Below, piece after piece: positions 1 through 9,187 of a stretch of DNA of 64,000 nucleotides. Position 1 is the stretch's first letter; every line of letters starts with the position of its first letter. Origin of the DNA: Flavobacteriales bacterium (GTDB lineage Bacteria > Bacteroidota > Bacteroidia > Flavobacteriales_F > PHOS-HE28); NCBI GenBank assembly GCA_016721005.1, contig JADKJM010000009.1:124001-188000 (forward strand). The letters are read 5' to 3'. Made by a program: the position numbers and the translations under genes. The notes below the pieces were generated by a model. The model was not told the DNA's origin and made no database searches. It was given only the letters and a program-made list of their open reading frames with translations.

Positions 1-3000
1 CACCGTGCCATCCCCCATGTCCCAGGAATAGCTCACGCTATCGCCGGTGCTCTGGTTCAGGGTGCTCACGTTCAGCAGTGCGCAATCATTCACCTGCTCG
101 GCGGTGAAGGCGGCGAGCACGGGCACGAGCGGATCGATCTGCACATCCATCGACGCGGTCTGTGGTGGTGAACAACCGAGTGCGTCGCTCACGGTAAGTG
201 TGATGGTGTACGTACCGGTTCCCGAGAGGACGTGCGTCACGTTGGTGTCCGCGTACTGTGATCCATCACTCAACTGCCAATCGAAGACCAGGTTGGTGCC
301 GGTGCTCTGGTTATCGGTCGTGAGCAGGAGGTCGTCGCAATCGAATGCTTGCGCAGCCGTGAAAGCCGCCGACACCGGAAGGCTGGGCAACACGGTCACA
401 TCCACGGTCATGGTGTCCGTGACGTTGCACGATGCGGTGTCCGTGATGATGAGCGAGATGGTGTAGGTTCCCACAGCTTGGAAAAGGTGTGACACATCCG
501 GGGTCGTGTACAAGGTGCCATCACCCATATCCCAAGCGTAGGTGGGCGTCACCGCCGTGCTCTGATCGGTGCATGTGACCGTCAATTCATCGCAACCGGG
601 ATCCTCCACCAAGGTGAAGTCGGCATCCACCTGTAGTGGCGGGCTGATGTCGATCTGCACCTGCACCGTGTCCGCGCCACTACAGCCGGTGGGGTCCTCG
701 GCGATCAACTGCACGAGGTAGCTGCCGGGGCCGGGGAACTGGTGTACCACGTTGGTGTCCACGTACTGTGTGCCATCACCCATGTCCCAGTACCAGGTGA
801 GGGGGTTGCCGGTACTGAGGTTGGTCGTGGCGATCTCCATGAGGGTACAATCGATCGTCTGCACATAGGAGAAGTCCGCGTCTATGGGTTGTTGTTCTCC
901 GATGGTGATCTCCAGGTAGGTGGTATCGGCCAGGTTGCAGGACAGCGAATCCTGCGCGATGAGCGTGACCGTGAATGCACCCGGAGTGGTGTAGGAATGG
1001 CTTGGCGCAAAGGCCTCCTCCGTGGGGCTGCCATCGCCGAAGTCCCAGATCCAGGAATCACCGGTGCTGTTGTTGGAGAAGTCGATCACGATGGGTGCGC
1101 ATCCTTCATTCAAGGTACTGGCTCCGGCGGCGTTCACACCGGATACGTCGAAGTCGATCTTGAACACACCGATATCCCATCCCGAAGGCTGCACATTGGA
1201 CCAGGCACCCGGCGTGGTGGGGAATCCACCGCTGGTACACACCGCTTGGTACACTTTCCCGTTCGCATCGAAGCGGCTCGTACCTCCATCCACATGGCTG
1301 GCGCCTTCGTAATAGGTGCCGTAGATGATATCGGTCATATCCGGCTCGTAGGTGGCCAAATAGAAACCGCCGCTGGTATAGAGCGGGCTTGCTGTCGTGG
1401 CCCATCCGGCACCTACGCTATAGCCGCTGATGTAGATGTTGCGACAAACGTCCACGAGGAAGGCCACGGGCACCATGCTTGCCCAGCCGCCGCCATCAGG
1501 ACCGAGCATCGTCCTGAACACCTGGGCGCTCAGTGTGGCGTCGAATTCCGCCACGAAGATCCCGCCGGTAACATCGCCATAGATTCCTGCGGGTGCGATG
1601 CCCAGATCACCGGTCGGGGATTGTCCGAAGATGTACGCGTTGTCCTCGAGGTCCAGTTGCAGGAAGAACGCGACATCGTCATTCGGCGCACCGAAGTACG
1701 TGCAGTTGAGCACCGCCGATGCATTCGTATTGAAGTGAACGATGAATGCCTCCTGGGCGCCATTGCTCGCCGCTTGGAAAGCACCGGCCGATACCGGCAA
1801 AGTGGCACCCGATGTGCCGCCGCAGACGTAGGGCTGGCCACTCGAGTCCAATTTGATCCCGAAGCACATATCGTCTTGCGGTGTTCCGAAATAGGTGCTC
1901 CACAACAGGCTGCTCAGGTCCGGTGAAAGGCAGAAGGCCACACCATCCTGTAAACCCGCATGCATTGGTTGGAACGCGCCCGGTGTGGTGGGGAAACCGG
2001 CGGCATCGGTGCAACTGCTCACGTACACCTTACCGGAGACATCGGTGATCACCTCGCCACGATAGTAATCGCCATAGTTCATCGTGAGGGTGTTGCGGCC
2101 ATCGCTTCCCGGACTGCCCATGTATGTGGATCCCACCAACGCAGTACCCGTCGGGTTCAATTTGGTGATCACGATGTCCGCTCCACCTCCTAGGAAGGTG
2201 GTGGCGTACGCATTCGCACTCACCGGATAGTTCGATGATGAGGTCGATCCGTACACGGTGAGTTCCCCGGCCACGTTCACCACCAGGCTGTGCGGATAAT
2301 CCTCGCCGGAACCACCGAGATAGGTGGCGAAGAGCAACGCGGTGCCCGTTGGGTTCAACTTGCTCACTGCGATATCGATGCCGCCGTTGTGGGTGCCATC
2401 GAATGCCCCTGGCGTAGTGGGGTAACCCTGCCCGAAGCAGATGGCGCCGGTGTAGATGTTCCCCGCATCATCGTAGGTGGCGGTGTGGCCGTAGTTCTGC
2501 GTAGTGCCGATGTTGCCTGTGCCGCTCAGCGTACTGGCGATCAGCGTCGGGTCGATCACGATGGGACGATCCCTGTTGGTTCCCTTTCCGAAGGCGAATC
2601 CGACGTGCGTGCCTTGCAAGGTGAAGGCGCACGGCACGGCTTCCTTGGAACCATCCGCATACCATGCGACTGGCGCTAATTCATGCAGATCACCAACCGA
2701 TGTGCGCAGGATCAATTCCCCTTTGGAACCAACGGCCATGCTCTTCAACCCCTCGTACCGGAACTGCACGGCAGCCGCTGCTTCCGCATTGGCCACGAGC
2801 ACATCATACTTGAATCCTCCATCCTCCTCATGCAGCCGCAGATCAACCCCAGGCCATAGGTCCTTGTATCGCACTTCTTCGAAATGCCGCACATCACTGG
2901 CCCACTTCGTCGGGTCATTGCCGATGAAGTAGTTGAAGTAATCCTCGGAACGTCCATCACGCTCGATCCGCGCATTCACATTCGCTCCTTCGAACCACGC

Positions 3001-3336
3001 ATACCAAGCGTGACCTTTCAAGCGAAGATCTCCCATCGCTTCCGGAGCTTCATGCTGCGCATCGTGGACCTTGTCCGCAGCACCTTCCTCCAACTTCGAG
3101 AACACCAAGCGATCCTTCTCCGCGAACATTGCCACCAGTCCGAAATCCGCCCGATACATGATCTGCGGTGCCCACTGTCCCTTGTTCTCCACGTACTCGC
3201 CGTGGAGGATCGGTGCGTCCACGGATGGACCGTGATCCTTCGCACTGTGGGACGGGCCTTGCGCGAAACCGGTAGTGAATGAAAGCACCCCGAAAAGTGA
3301 AAGAGCGAGTCGGAATGAATGGTCGAGTAAGGTCAT
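1..3336 (-). CDS. Secreted beta-propeller/PKD-repeat surface protein (C-terminus outside window)
   Basis: The reading frame stays open from an ATG at 3336 to the left edge (1112 residues visible), so the C-terminus is missing. Residues 1-26 form a signal peptide (hydrophobic LALSLFGVLSF, ending GFAQG). Residues ~45-260 match the DUF7948-type domain that heads many Bacteroidota surface proteins (EYVENKGQWAPQIMYRADFG). Residues ~265-660 hold SBBP-like propeller repeats (GNIYTGAICFG, YPTTPGAFDG, TYLGGSGED). From ~735 on there are at least five PKD domains, recognised by WDFGDGSP, WDMGDGTQ, WDMGDGTL, WQLSDGSQ and WDMGDGTV. Such proteins are usually exported by T9SS and act in adhesion or gliding; the sorting tail would lie beyond the edge. 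A possible -7 element (TATCTTCA, minus strand, 3397-3404) lies 60 nt before the start. Substrate or ligand cannot be told. Confidence 0.88.
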   Translation of the reverse strand, partial: MTLLDHSFRLALSLFGVLSFTTGFAQGPSHSAKDHGPSVDAPILHGEYVENKGQWAPQIMYRADFGLVAMFAEKDRLVFSKLEEGAADKVHDAQHEAPEAMGDLRLKGHAWYAWFEGANVNARIERDGRSEDYFNYFIGNDPTKWASDVRHFEEVRYKDLWPGVDLRLHEEDGGFKYDVLVANAEAAAAVQFRYEGLKSMAVGSKGELILRTSVGDLHELAPVAWYADGSKEAVPCAFTLQGTHVGFAFGKGTNRDRPIVIDPTLIASTLSGTGNIGTTQNYGHTATYDDAGNIYTGAICFGQGYPTTPGAFDGTHNGGIDIAVSKLNPTGTALLFATYLGGSGEDYPHSLVVNVAGELTVYGSTSSSNYPVSANAYATTFLGGGADIVITKLNPTGTALVGSTYMGSPGSDGRNTLTMNYGDYYRGEVITDVSGKVYVSSCTDAAGFPTTPGAFQPMHAGLQDGVAFCLSPDLSSLLWSTYFGTPQDDMCFGIKLDSSGQPYVCGGTSGATLPVSAGAFQAASNGAQEAFIVHFNTNASAVLNCTYFGAPNDDVAFFLQLDLEDNAYIFGQSPTGDLGIAPAGIYGDVTGGIFVAEFDATLSAQVFRTMLGPDGGGWASMVPVAFLVDVCRNIYISGYSVGAGWATTASPLYTSGGFYLATYEPDMTDIIYGTYYEGASHVDGGTSRFDANGKVYQAVCTSGGFPTTPGAWSNVQPSGWDIGVFKIDFDVSGVNAAGASTLNEGCAPIVIDFSNNSTGDSWIWDFGDGSPTEEAFAPSHSYTTPGAFTVTLIAQDSLSCNLADTTYLEITIGEQQPIDADFSYVQTIDCTLMEIATTNLSTGNPLTWYWDMGDGTQYVDTNVVHQFPGPGSYLVQLIAEDPTGCSGADTVQVQIDISPPLQVDADFTLVEDPGCDELTVTCTDQSTAVTPTYAWDMGDGTLYTTPDVSHLFQAVGTYTISLIITDTASCNVTDTMTVDVTVLPSLPVSAAFTAAQAFDCDDLLLTTDNQSTGTNLVFDWQLSDGSQYADTNVTHVLSGTGTYTITLTVSDALGCSPPQTASMDVQIDPLVPVLAAFTAEQVNDCALLNVSTLNQSTGDSVSYSWDMGDGTV

Positions 3337-3478
3337 GGCATTGTTCTGAAGGGCGTAAGGGAGACAGCATGATGGGACCATCGGTTGCCCTGCTGGTGAA
3401 GATAGCCGAATGACAAAGAGTGCCGCGCCAATACGCTGACGGACCGGGCAATATGGGCGACGAGGCAGCGCCAGCTGA

Positions 3479-5230
3479 TCACCGGAATTGGAGGTCGTAC
3501 AATTTCTTGTAGGCGCCCTCCTGCGCGAGTAACTCCTGATGGTTCCCTTGCTCGATGATCACACCCTTGTCCAGGACCAGGATCCGATCCGCATACTGCA
3601 CCGTACTGAGGCGGTGTGCGATCACCACGCTGGTACGGCCCTTCGTCAACTTCTCCGTGGCTTGTTGGATCAATTGCTCGCTCAGGCTGTCCACACTGCT
3701 TGTCGCTTCATCCAACACAAGGACCCTCGGCTTGTGGACAGCTGCGCGGATGAAGGCCAGCAATTGTCGTTGTCCCGTACTCAGGATCCCGCCACGTTCT
3801 CCCACTTCCGTATCGTAACCCTTGGGCAGTTTCACAATGAAATCGTGTGCGCCGACATCGCGTGCCGCTTGGATCACTTGCTCGCGCGTGATCGACGGAT
3901 CGTTCAGTGTGATGTTGTTGTGGATGGTATCGCTGAACAGGAACACATCCTGCAGGACCACACTGATGCTGCGACGCAATTCACTCAGACGGTATTCGCG
4001 GATGTCGCGTCCATCCAGCAACACACTTCCCTTCTGGTGATCATAGGCCCGGCTCAACACATTGATCACTGAGCTCTTGCCACTACCGGTCGCTCCAACC
4101 AGCGCGATCATCTGTCCGGCCTTCGCTTCAAAGGAGATGTTCTTCAACACGTACTCCTCATCCACGTACGCGAACCACAAACCGCTGAAGCGGATATCAC
4201 CGCGTACGTCCGCAGTGCTTGCAATACCGCTGTCATCCAGTTTGGCTTCGGTGTCGAGGATCTTGAATACGCGCTCGCTTCCCACCATACCCATCTGCAA
4301 CACATTGAAGCGATCGGCCAATTGGCGGATCGGGCGGAAGAGCATGTTGATGAAGAGGATGTAGGCGAAGACATCACCGAGCGTGGCGAAGCCTTCGAGC
4401 ACATCATGCACCCCCCACCACACCAGGAAACCCAGGGAAATGGCACTGAGGATATCCACGATCGGGAAGAAGACGCTGTACGCGAACACGCTGCGGATGT
4501 GCGCTTTCCGGTGCTCCCGGTTGATCGCCTTGAACTTGGCGAACTCCTGGTCCTCCCTTCCGAAGAGCTGTACGATGTGCATGCCTTGGATGTGTTCTTG
4601 AACGAACGTGTTCAGCCGTGCCACTTGCGTGCGCACATCCTGGAAGCTCTTCTGGATGCTGTTCTTGAAGATGCTGGTGCTCCATAACAACAACGGGATC
4701 GGGATCATGCTCAGCAGGGCCAGTTTCCAGTTCACCACGAACATCACCACCACCACCACCACCAACTTCAGGATGTCGCCCATGATCATGAGCAGGCCTT
4801 GGGAGAAGATGTCGTCGATGGTCTCGATGTCGCTGATCACGCGCGTGACCAAGGTGCCGATGGGTGTGCGGTCGAAATAGCGCAGCTTGAACCCGATGAT
4901 GCGCTCGTAGAGCTTCTGGCGCAGATCGAAGGTGACGGCCTGACCCAACCAGCTGGTCCAGTACGCTTGGTAGAACTGCACTACCGTTTCGATCACAAGC
5001 AAGGCCACGACGATCATGGAGATGAACCACAGGCCCTTGGCATCACCGGTGAGCGCGTAATCATCGATCATATCGCCCATGAGGAGCGGACGCACCACCC
5101 CGAGTCCCGCGAGCAGGATGGTGAGAGCGAACGTGGTCCAGAACGTAACGCGGTAGGGCTGCGTGAACGCGAACACACGCCCGAAGAGCTTGCGGTCGAA
5201 TGCTTTGCCCTGTGCGGTGGTGGCGCTCAT
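3479..5230 (-). CDS. ABC exporter, fused membrane and ATPase domains (MsbA/MdlB-like)
   Basis: 583 residues. The first ~320 residues form a type-1 ABC exporter membrane domain with six hydrophobic segments; the rest is the ATPase. Visible motifs are Walker A GATGSGKSS (~383), signature LSTGQRQ (a T in place of the usual G in LSGGQ), Walker B VLVLDEATSSVD and the H-loop IAHRLST. The chosen start overlaps the truA stop by 4 nt (ATGA), so translation is probably coupled; the frame stays open further upstream inside truA, but nothing resembling an exporter is encoded there. A (CAC)6 tract at 4745-4763 encodes a run of valines in a membrane segment. This class works as a homo- or heterodimer exporting lipids, drugs or peptides; the substrate is unknown. 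A second exporter of this class lies at 21977-23728. Confidence 0.93.
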   Translation of the reverse strand: MSATTAQGKAFDRKLFGRVFAFTQPYRVTFWTTFALTILLAGLGVVRPLLMGDMIDDYALTGDAKGLWFISMIVVALLVIETVVQFYQAYWTSWLGQAVTFDLRQKLYERIIGFKLRYFDRTPIGTLVTRVISDIETIDDIFSQGLLMIMGDILKLVVVVVVMFVVNWKLALLSMIPIPLLLWSTSIFKNSIQKSFQDVRTQVARLNTFVQEHIQGMHIVQLFGREDQEFAKFKAINREHRKAHIRSVFAYSVFFPIVDILSAISLGFLVWWGVHDVLEGFATLGDVFAYILFINMLFRPIRQLADRFNVLQMGMVGSERVFKILDTEAKLDDSGIASTADVRGDIRFSGLWFAYVDEEYVLKNISFEAKAGQMIALVGATGSGKSSVINVLSRAYDHQKGSVLLDGRDIREYRLSELRRSISVVLQDVFLFSDTIHNNITLNDPSITREQVIQAARDVGAHDFIVKLPKGYDTEVGERGGILSTGQRQLLAFIRAAVHKPRVLVLDEATSSVDSLSEQLIQQATEKLTKGRTSVVIAHRLSTVQYADRILVLDKGVIIEQGNHQELLAQEGAYKKLYDLQFR

Positions 5231-6009
5231 GGAAGTTCCGGGGCGCGAGGATCCGCTTTGATGAACGGATAGATCACATGCTCCAGGTACAGGCCGCACG
5301 CCGACGCCGATCGACCGGCTGCGCTTCGATCCAATGCAGCGATCACCTCGGCCATGTGCGCCGCCGGTTGTTGCCCTCTGCCGATGCGCAAGCACGTGCC
5401 TACCACCGCGCGCACCATGTTGCGCAGGAAACGATCGGCCTTGATCCGGAAGATGTACCCGTTCGGAACCTTTTCCCAGATCGCCTCGCGCACATCGCAG
5501 ATCGTGGTCTTCACATCGGTGCCGGCCTTGCAGAAACTGGCGAAGTCCTGCCGACCGATCAGCGCTTTGCACCCTTCATTCATCGCTGCCACATCCAATA
5601 ACGGTCGCAGCTGGTGTGAACGATCCACGAGGAAGGGATCCTTCTGCTGATGGATGCGGTAGCAGTATCCACGCTCGGTGGCGCTGAAGCGCGCGTGGGC
5701 ATCATCCGGCACGGAGATCATGCGGTACACCGCGATATCCTTCGGCAACATGCTATTCAAACTGTACACGAAGCGCTCATCCAACTCGCGGTCGCTCGGA
5801 CCCTCGAAGTGGACGAAGAACTTCGTGGCATGCACGCCACTGTCCGTGCGGCCGCAGCCGATCGCGTTCACCTTGTGCTGGCGCAACGCGAATTGCAACG
5901 CACGTTCCACCTCGGCTTGCACAGTGTTGGCCTTGGGCTGGCGCTGCCAGCCGTGGTAGGCCGTGCCGTTGAACGCGATCTCGAGAAAGTAGCGAGGGAA
6001 GATCTCCAT
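5227..6009 (-). CDS. truA: tRNA pseudouridine(38-40) synthase TruA
   Basis: 260 residues, the usual TruA length. The N-terminus YFLEIAFNGTAYHGWQRQP and the catalytic-Asp motif GCGRTDSGVHA are diagnostic. TruA converts U38-40 in the anticodon arm of many tRNAs to pseudouridine and acts as a dimer in the cytoplasm. The stop overlaps the ABC exporter start by 4 nt, making an operon pair. A perfect -7 element on the minus strand (TACTTTTG, + coordinates 6027-6034) lies just before the ATG, so the leader would be short. The gene is divergent from the phosphoesterase starting at 6081. Confidence 0.96.
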   Translation of the reverse strand: MEIFPRYFLEIAFNGTAYHGWQRQPKANTVQAEVERALQFALRQHKVNAIGCGRTDSGVHATKFFVHFEGPSDRELDERFVYSLNSMLPKDIAVYRMISVPDDAHARFSATERGYCYRIHQQKDPFLVDRSHQLRPLLDVAAMNEGCKALIGRQDFASFCKAGTDVKTTICDVREAIWEKVPNGYIFRIKADRFLRNMVRAVVGTCLRIGRGQQPAAHMAEVIAALDRSAAGRSASACGLYLEHVIYPFIKADPRAPELP

Positions 6010-6026
6010 GTGCCGATGGCGGAGCG

Positions 6027-6034
6027 CAAAAGTA
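6027..6034 (-). promoter_or_regulatory. Putative -7 promoter element of truA
   Basis: TACTTTTG read on the minus strand fits the Bacteroidota TAnnTTTG -7 consensus and lies 18 nt from the truA ATG. No clear TTG is seen at the -33 position, so the call rests on the -7 box and its location. Confidence 0.45.
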
Positions 6035-6080
6035 TCCGGGGACGTTACTTCGCCATCCCGCTGGATGCGGAACGTACCTC

Positions 6081-6602
6081 ATGCCCCGCACTTCGTCCGC
6101 CGCACGGCGGATCGGCCTCCTTTCTGACACCCACGGTTGGCTCGATCCACGGATCAAGGAGCACTTCGCGGAGTGTGATGAGATCTGGCATGCCGGTGAT
6201 ATCGGCGGGCTTGCGGTGACGGACGAGTTGGAGAAATGGAAGCCTCTGCGCGTGGTGTGGGGCAACATCGATGACGCAAAAGCGCGCGTGGCCTTCCCGG
6301 AACACCAGCGCTTCACGTGCGGTGGCGTGCGTGTGTGGATGACGCACATCGGCGGCCGACCACCGCGTTATGACCGCAGCGTGATCGATGAGCTGCGCCG
6401 CGACCCGCCCGGGCTCTTCATCTGTGGCCATTCCCACATCCTCGTGGTGCAGTTCGACCCTACGCTGCGCTGCCTGTACATGAACCCCGGCGCGGCCGGG
6501 AACCACGGTTGGCACAAGATGCGGACGGTGCTGCGTTTCACGTTGGAGGATGGAAAGCCGAAGGATCTGGAAGTGATCGAACTCGGAAAGCGCGGAGGTT
6601 GA
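6081..6602 (+). CDS. YfcE/MJ0936-family metallophosphoesterase
   Basis: 173 residues with the calcineurin-like metal-ligand series in order: LLSDTHG near the N-terminus, WHAGDIGG, WGNID, MTHIGG, CGHSH and NPGAAG. This is the compact architecture of the YfcE/MJ0936 phosphodiesterases, which bind two divalent metals and cleave phosphodiesters; the natural substrate in this family is mostly unknown. The start is the ATG just upstream of the first metal motif. The gene is divergent from truA with a ~70 nt gap. No operon partner is evident, since divIC follows about 95 nt later with its own candidate promoter. Confidence 0.9.
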   Translation: MPRTSSAARRIGLLSDTHGWLDPRIKEHFAECDEIWHAGDIGGLAVTDELEKWKPLRVVWGNIDDAKARVAFPEHQRFTCGGVRVWMTHIGGRPPRYDRSVIDELRRDPPGLFICGHSHILVVQFDPTLRCLYMNPGAAGNHGWHKMRTVLRFTLEDGKPKDLEVIELGKRGG

Positions 6603-6683
6603 GCGACGCAGCCCTGCGTACTTCACGATCGATCGGTGGATAACACGGGCCCGGTCGGCCGCGTTCTCCCTTCCTCACCCCTC

Positions 6684-6691
6684 TACTTTCG
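6684..6691 (+). promoter_or_regulatory. Putative -7 promoter element before divIC
   Basis: TACTTTCG, a one-base variant of TAnnTTTG, ends 5 nt before the GTG start of the divIC-like gene. If used, the transcript would be nearly leaderless. The same kind of box sits close before several other starts in this window. Confidence 0.35.
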
Positions 6692-6696
6692 AAGCC

Positions 6697-7002
6697 GTGA
6701 AAAAGCTCCTGGATCGTGTGCCGAAGCGATTGCGCAACCGTTACGGACTTGCTGTCCTGATCCTGGTCGGTTGGATCACCTTCTTCGACAATTCGGACAT
6801 CTGGACCACGTGGAAGAACCACCGCGAGTTGGGTCGCATGGAAGAACAGGCCGTGTGGTACACCGCCGAGATCGAACGCACGAAAGGGCAGCTGAACGAG
6901 ATCGCCAGCGACAAGGACCTGCTGGAGAAGTTCGCGCGTGAGCGCTACCTGATGAAGCGCGACAACGAGGACATCTTCGTGCTGGTAGCGCAGAAGCCCT
7001 GA
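6697..7002 (+). CDS. FtsB/DivIC-type septum formation initiator
   Basis: 101 residues starting at GTG. A short basic N-terminus is followed by one membrane segment (GLAVLILVGWITFF) and a coiled coil (EEQAVWYTAEIERTKGQLNEI), ending with the conserved ERYLMKRDNEDIFVL. That is the DivIC/FtsB plan: a small bitopic protein that helps assemble the FtsL/FtsQ divisome subcomplex. In this family the coiled coil lies outside the cytoplasmic membrane. No other in-frame ATG precedes the membrane segment, which supports the GTG start. It converges on slyD with only 18 nt between them. Confidence 0.88.
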   Translation: MKKLLDRVPKRLRNRYGLAVLILVGWITFFDNSDIWTTWKNHRELGRMEEQAVWYTAEIERTKGQLNEIASDKDLLEKFARERYLMKRDNEDIFVLVAQKP

Positions 7003-7020
7003 CCGTCGGACCTGCTCCGG

Positions 7021-7491
7021 TCAATGATGGTGCCCGCCCGCGCCATGCACGTGGCCATGGCTCAACTCATCCGGTGTAGCTTCACGCACATCGGTGATCT
7101 CCACGCTGAAGTGCAGGATGACCCCCGCGAGCGGATGGTTGCCATTCAGCACCACCTCGCCGTCCTTCACTTCCATCACGCTCCACACGCGATGATCAGG
7201 CGTCTGGAATTGCATGCCCTCCTCCACCTTCTGGTCACCGAATTTATCGGCAGGCACCCGTTGCATCAGGCCTGGATCCACCTCTCCGTAACCCTTGGCC
7301 GCTTCCACCTTCACTTGCAGGTTGTCGCCGACCTTCCTGCCTTCCATCTCCTCTTCCAGTCCGGCCACGATCATGCCGCCGCCTTGGATGTACGCGAAGG
7401 CATCCTTGCCAGCACTGGTATCCAGCAATTTGCCGTCGCCATCGTTAAGGGTGTAGTGGAAAGAGACAACGGAGTTCTTCTTGATCTGCAT
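7021..7491 (-). CDS. SlyD-type FKBP peptidyl-prolyl cis-trans isomerase
   Basis: 156 residues. The N-terminus VVSFHYTLNDGDGKLLDTS, the following GGGMIVAGLEEEMEGRKVGD and the insert-in-flap layout match SlyD-like FKBPs, which combine a proline isomerase with a chaperone domain. The C-terminus is histidine-rich (HVHGAGGHHH), as in SlyD proteins that bind nickel and other metals, though the tail is much shorter than in E. coli. It acts in the cytoplasm; there is no signal peptide. A -7-like box TACTTTCG on the minus strand (7511-7518) precedes the ATG. Confidence 0.92.
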   Translation of the reverse strand: MQIKKNSVVSFHYTLNDGDGKLLDTSAGKDAFAYIQGGGMIVAGLEEEMEGRKVGDNLQVKVEAAKGYGEVDPGLMQRVPADKFGDQKVEEGMQFQTPDHRVWSVMEVKDGEVVLNGNHPLAGVILHFSVEITDVREATPDELSHGHVHGAGGHHH

Positions 7492-7510
7492 GGGATTATC
7501 GAATGGGTCG

Positions 7511-7518
7511 CGAAAGTA
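7511..7518 (-). promoter_or_regulatory. Putative -7 promoter element of slyD-like gene
   Basis: TACTTTCG on the minus strand, 20 nt before the ATG at 7491. It matches the -7 box except for one base; no good -33 TTG is seen. Confidence 0.35.
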
Positions 7519-7539
7519 AGATCCGCAAAAGGATCCTGC

Positions 7540-9060
7540 CTACTCTTTCATCACCCGCGCCGTCAGTAGACGATCACCGAGATCGACGATCAGGCTGTAT
7601 AAACCGGTCGGCAATTCTCCCAGCACCAGCGTGTTCCCGATGCGCTCCGCCAATACCTGTCGTCCCGTGAGATCAACGAGCCGAACGCTCTTCATCACGC
7701 TTCCCTGTGGAAGGACGAAGCGCAATTCCTCACGACACGGGTTCGGAAAGACCTCGAACACCTGATCAATGGGTTCGTCAATTCCGATCGTCGCGCAGCC
7801 TAGAACGCCGGTGAGGTACACACGACGACTGTTGATGAACGACTTCAAGCCGAAGACGGTCTGCCCGCCCCCCGGACCACCGGTCACGGTGATGTTGCTT
7901 GTGAGGTTGGTGGTGAATTGTGCGTTCGTGTACTGCTTGTTCGGGTCCGCGAAGACATGTGGTTGGATCAGTGCGGCAAGCGCATCGATGTGCGGATCGA
8001 GCGTTGAGTTCATGAATGCATCGAACACCGCGCAGTACTCGGTCCGGTAGGCCGCATAGAACGTCGGCGTGTTCATGATCTTCGTCATGAGCGGCCGCGA
8101 ATTGGCCACGTAGTTCGGAGCGAGGCTGGTGAGGTTGGGCACGCCCCCGCTGTACCGCCCGAATGCTTCGTTCGCGTCCCACTTGATCCATTGCCAGATG
8201 CCCGTGGAATCGTTGTGATAGATGTAGTAGTTCCGGGCGGAATTGATGTAGCTGTCCAGGTTGCTGAACAGGTTGTCGATCGCGAGCGACCGGAGCAACG
8301 GATGCCAATCGGTCAACGCCGGTAGCTGCACTTCAAGCTGACTGGGTGTCGTGTTATTGATCACATCGATCAGGTCGATGAGATCGCTCCAATCGTTCAC
8401 GGTGGTGTTCGTCTTCAACTCATAGCGGGGTTCATAAGTTGATTGCGCGGTTCCGTACCACGCTAGGTCCGCCGCCGCTCCCCCACCGGTGCCGAAGTTG
8501 TCCCCCGCCTTGAACATGTTGCCGTTCGTATCGTCCACCCAGCGGTCCAGGAACTCCTTGTCCACTTGTTCCACCACGCCATAGAATCCGATCAACGACC
8601 CGTTCATGCGCACGTTCCCGAAAACGGCCCGTGGCGCCAGCACGCTCAGGTCCTGGCAGAAATCGAAGAAGATCTTCTCCCGCAACAAGGTCGGATCATT
8701 GAAACCATTGTTCAAGTTGATCTTCTTCATGCCGTGGTACTTCTGCCCCGGAACGTATTCGTTGAAGTCGATCTTCATGGACTTCTTGTTGGGCAAGCCG
8801 TAGCTGCTATTACCCTTGAAGCGAACCCCCACGCTATCGTACGTGTAGGCACCCATGACATCCGTAAGGATCACGCTCGCAAGCAGTTGGCGTTCGAGGC
8901 CCTCGTTGTAGTACGCCAGCAGGCTATCCCAGTAATTGGGTTGGGCGAAAGTGAGTTGGATGTTGATGACCTGGTCGGTACCGAATAGCTCATCGCTTGG
9001 CGGCTGTGCATGGATCAAGACCGGAAATACAACCGCTGCGAGAAAGGACCACCTCTTCAT
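7540..9060 (-). CDS. Secreted CotH-kinase protein with T9SS sorting tail
   Basis: 506 residues from ATG 9060 (MKRWSFLAAVVFPVLIHAQ signal peptide); an upstream in-frame TTG at 9069 is less likely. Residues ~30-400 form a CotH-like domain: VGVRFKGNSSYG, KKSMKIDFNEY, GYGV-type VVEQVDKEFLDRW and IKWDANEAFGRY. CotH proteins are atypical kinases first known from Bacillus spore coats, where CotH phosphorylates coat proteins; in Bacteroidota they are common as secreted proteins of unknown target. The last ~75 residues (FEVFPNPCREELRF to LTARVMKE) are a type A T9SS sorting domain, so the protein should cross the outer membrane. A second CotH protein is at 59831-62158. A -7-like TAGTTTTG lies upstream on the minus strand. 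Confidence 0.9.
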   Translation of the reverse strand: MKRWSFLAAVVFPVLIHAQPPSDELFGTDQVINIQLTFAQPNYWDSLLAYYNEGLERQLLASVILTDVMGAYTYDSVGVRFKGNSSYGLPNKKSMKIDFNEYVPGQKYHGMKKINLNNGFNDPTLLREKIFFDFCQDLSVLAPRAVFGNVRMNGSLIGFYGVVEQVDKEFLDRWVDDTNGNMFKAGDNFGTGGGAAADLAWYGTAQSTYEPRYELKTNTTVNDWSDLIDLIDVINNTTPSQLEVQLPALTDWHPLLRSLAIDNLFSNLDSYINSARNYYIYHNDSTGIWQWIKWDANEAFGRYSGGVPNLTSLAPNYVANSRPLMTKIMNTPTFYAAYRTEYCAVFDAFMNSTLDPHIDALAALIQPHVFADPNKQYTNAQFTTNLTSNITVTGGPGGGQTVFGLKSFINSRRVYLTGVLGCATIGIDEPIDQVFEVFPNPCREELRFVLPQGSVMKSVRLVDLTGRQVLAERIGNTLVLGELPTGLYSLIVDLGDRLLTARVMKE

Positions 9061-9187
9061 GTTCAACAAGTTTGCTCTTGGACGACAACGCTAAGGACGA
9101 TCATTCGGCCCGATGGTTCGATCACCAAAACTATTCCTGCCGGATAGAAGGAAGCGCGAATGTCCCGCGAAGGCGATCTTCGTCCCA
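9061..9187. other. Divergent intergenic region, cotH-like / mutase
   Basis: 127 nt between two divergent starts. On the minus strand TAGTTTTG (a full TAnnTTTG match) is a candidate -7 element for the CotH gene. No clear promoter is seen for the mutase, and no cobalamin riboswitch fits in this short space. Confidence 0.4.

Noticed and set aside
742..1926. 394-codon plus-strand frame
   Set aside because: It is the antisense shadow of the PKD/propeller protein; low-complexity His/Gly/Arg-rich translation with no domain.
4745..4763. (CAC)6 tract in ABC exporter as a phase-variation repeat
   Set aside because: Trinucleotide changes would not shift the frame, and valine runs in membrane segments are common.
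9061..9187. Cobalamin riboswitch before the B12-dependent mutase
   Set aside because: The gap is only ~127 nt and shows no B12-box-like sequence.
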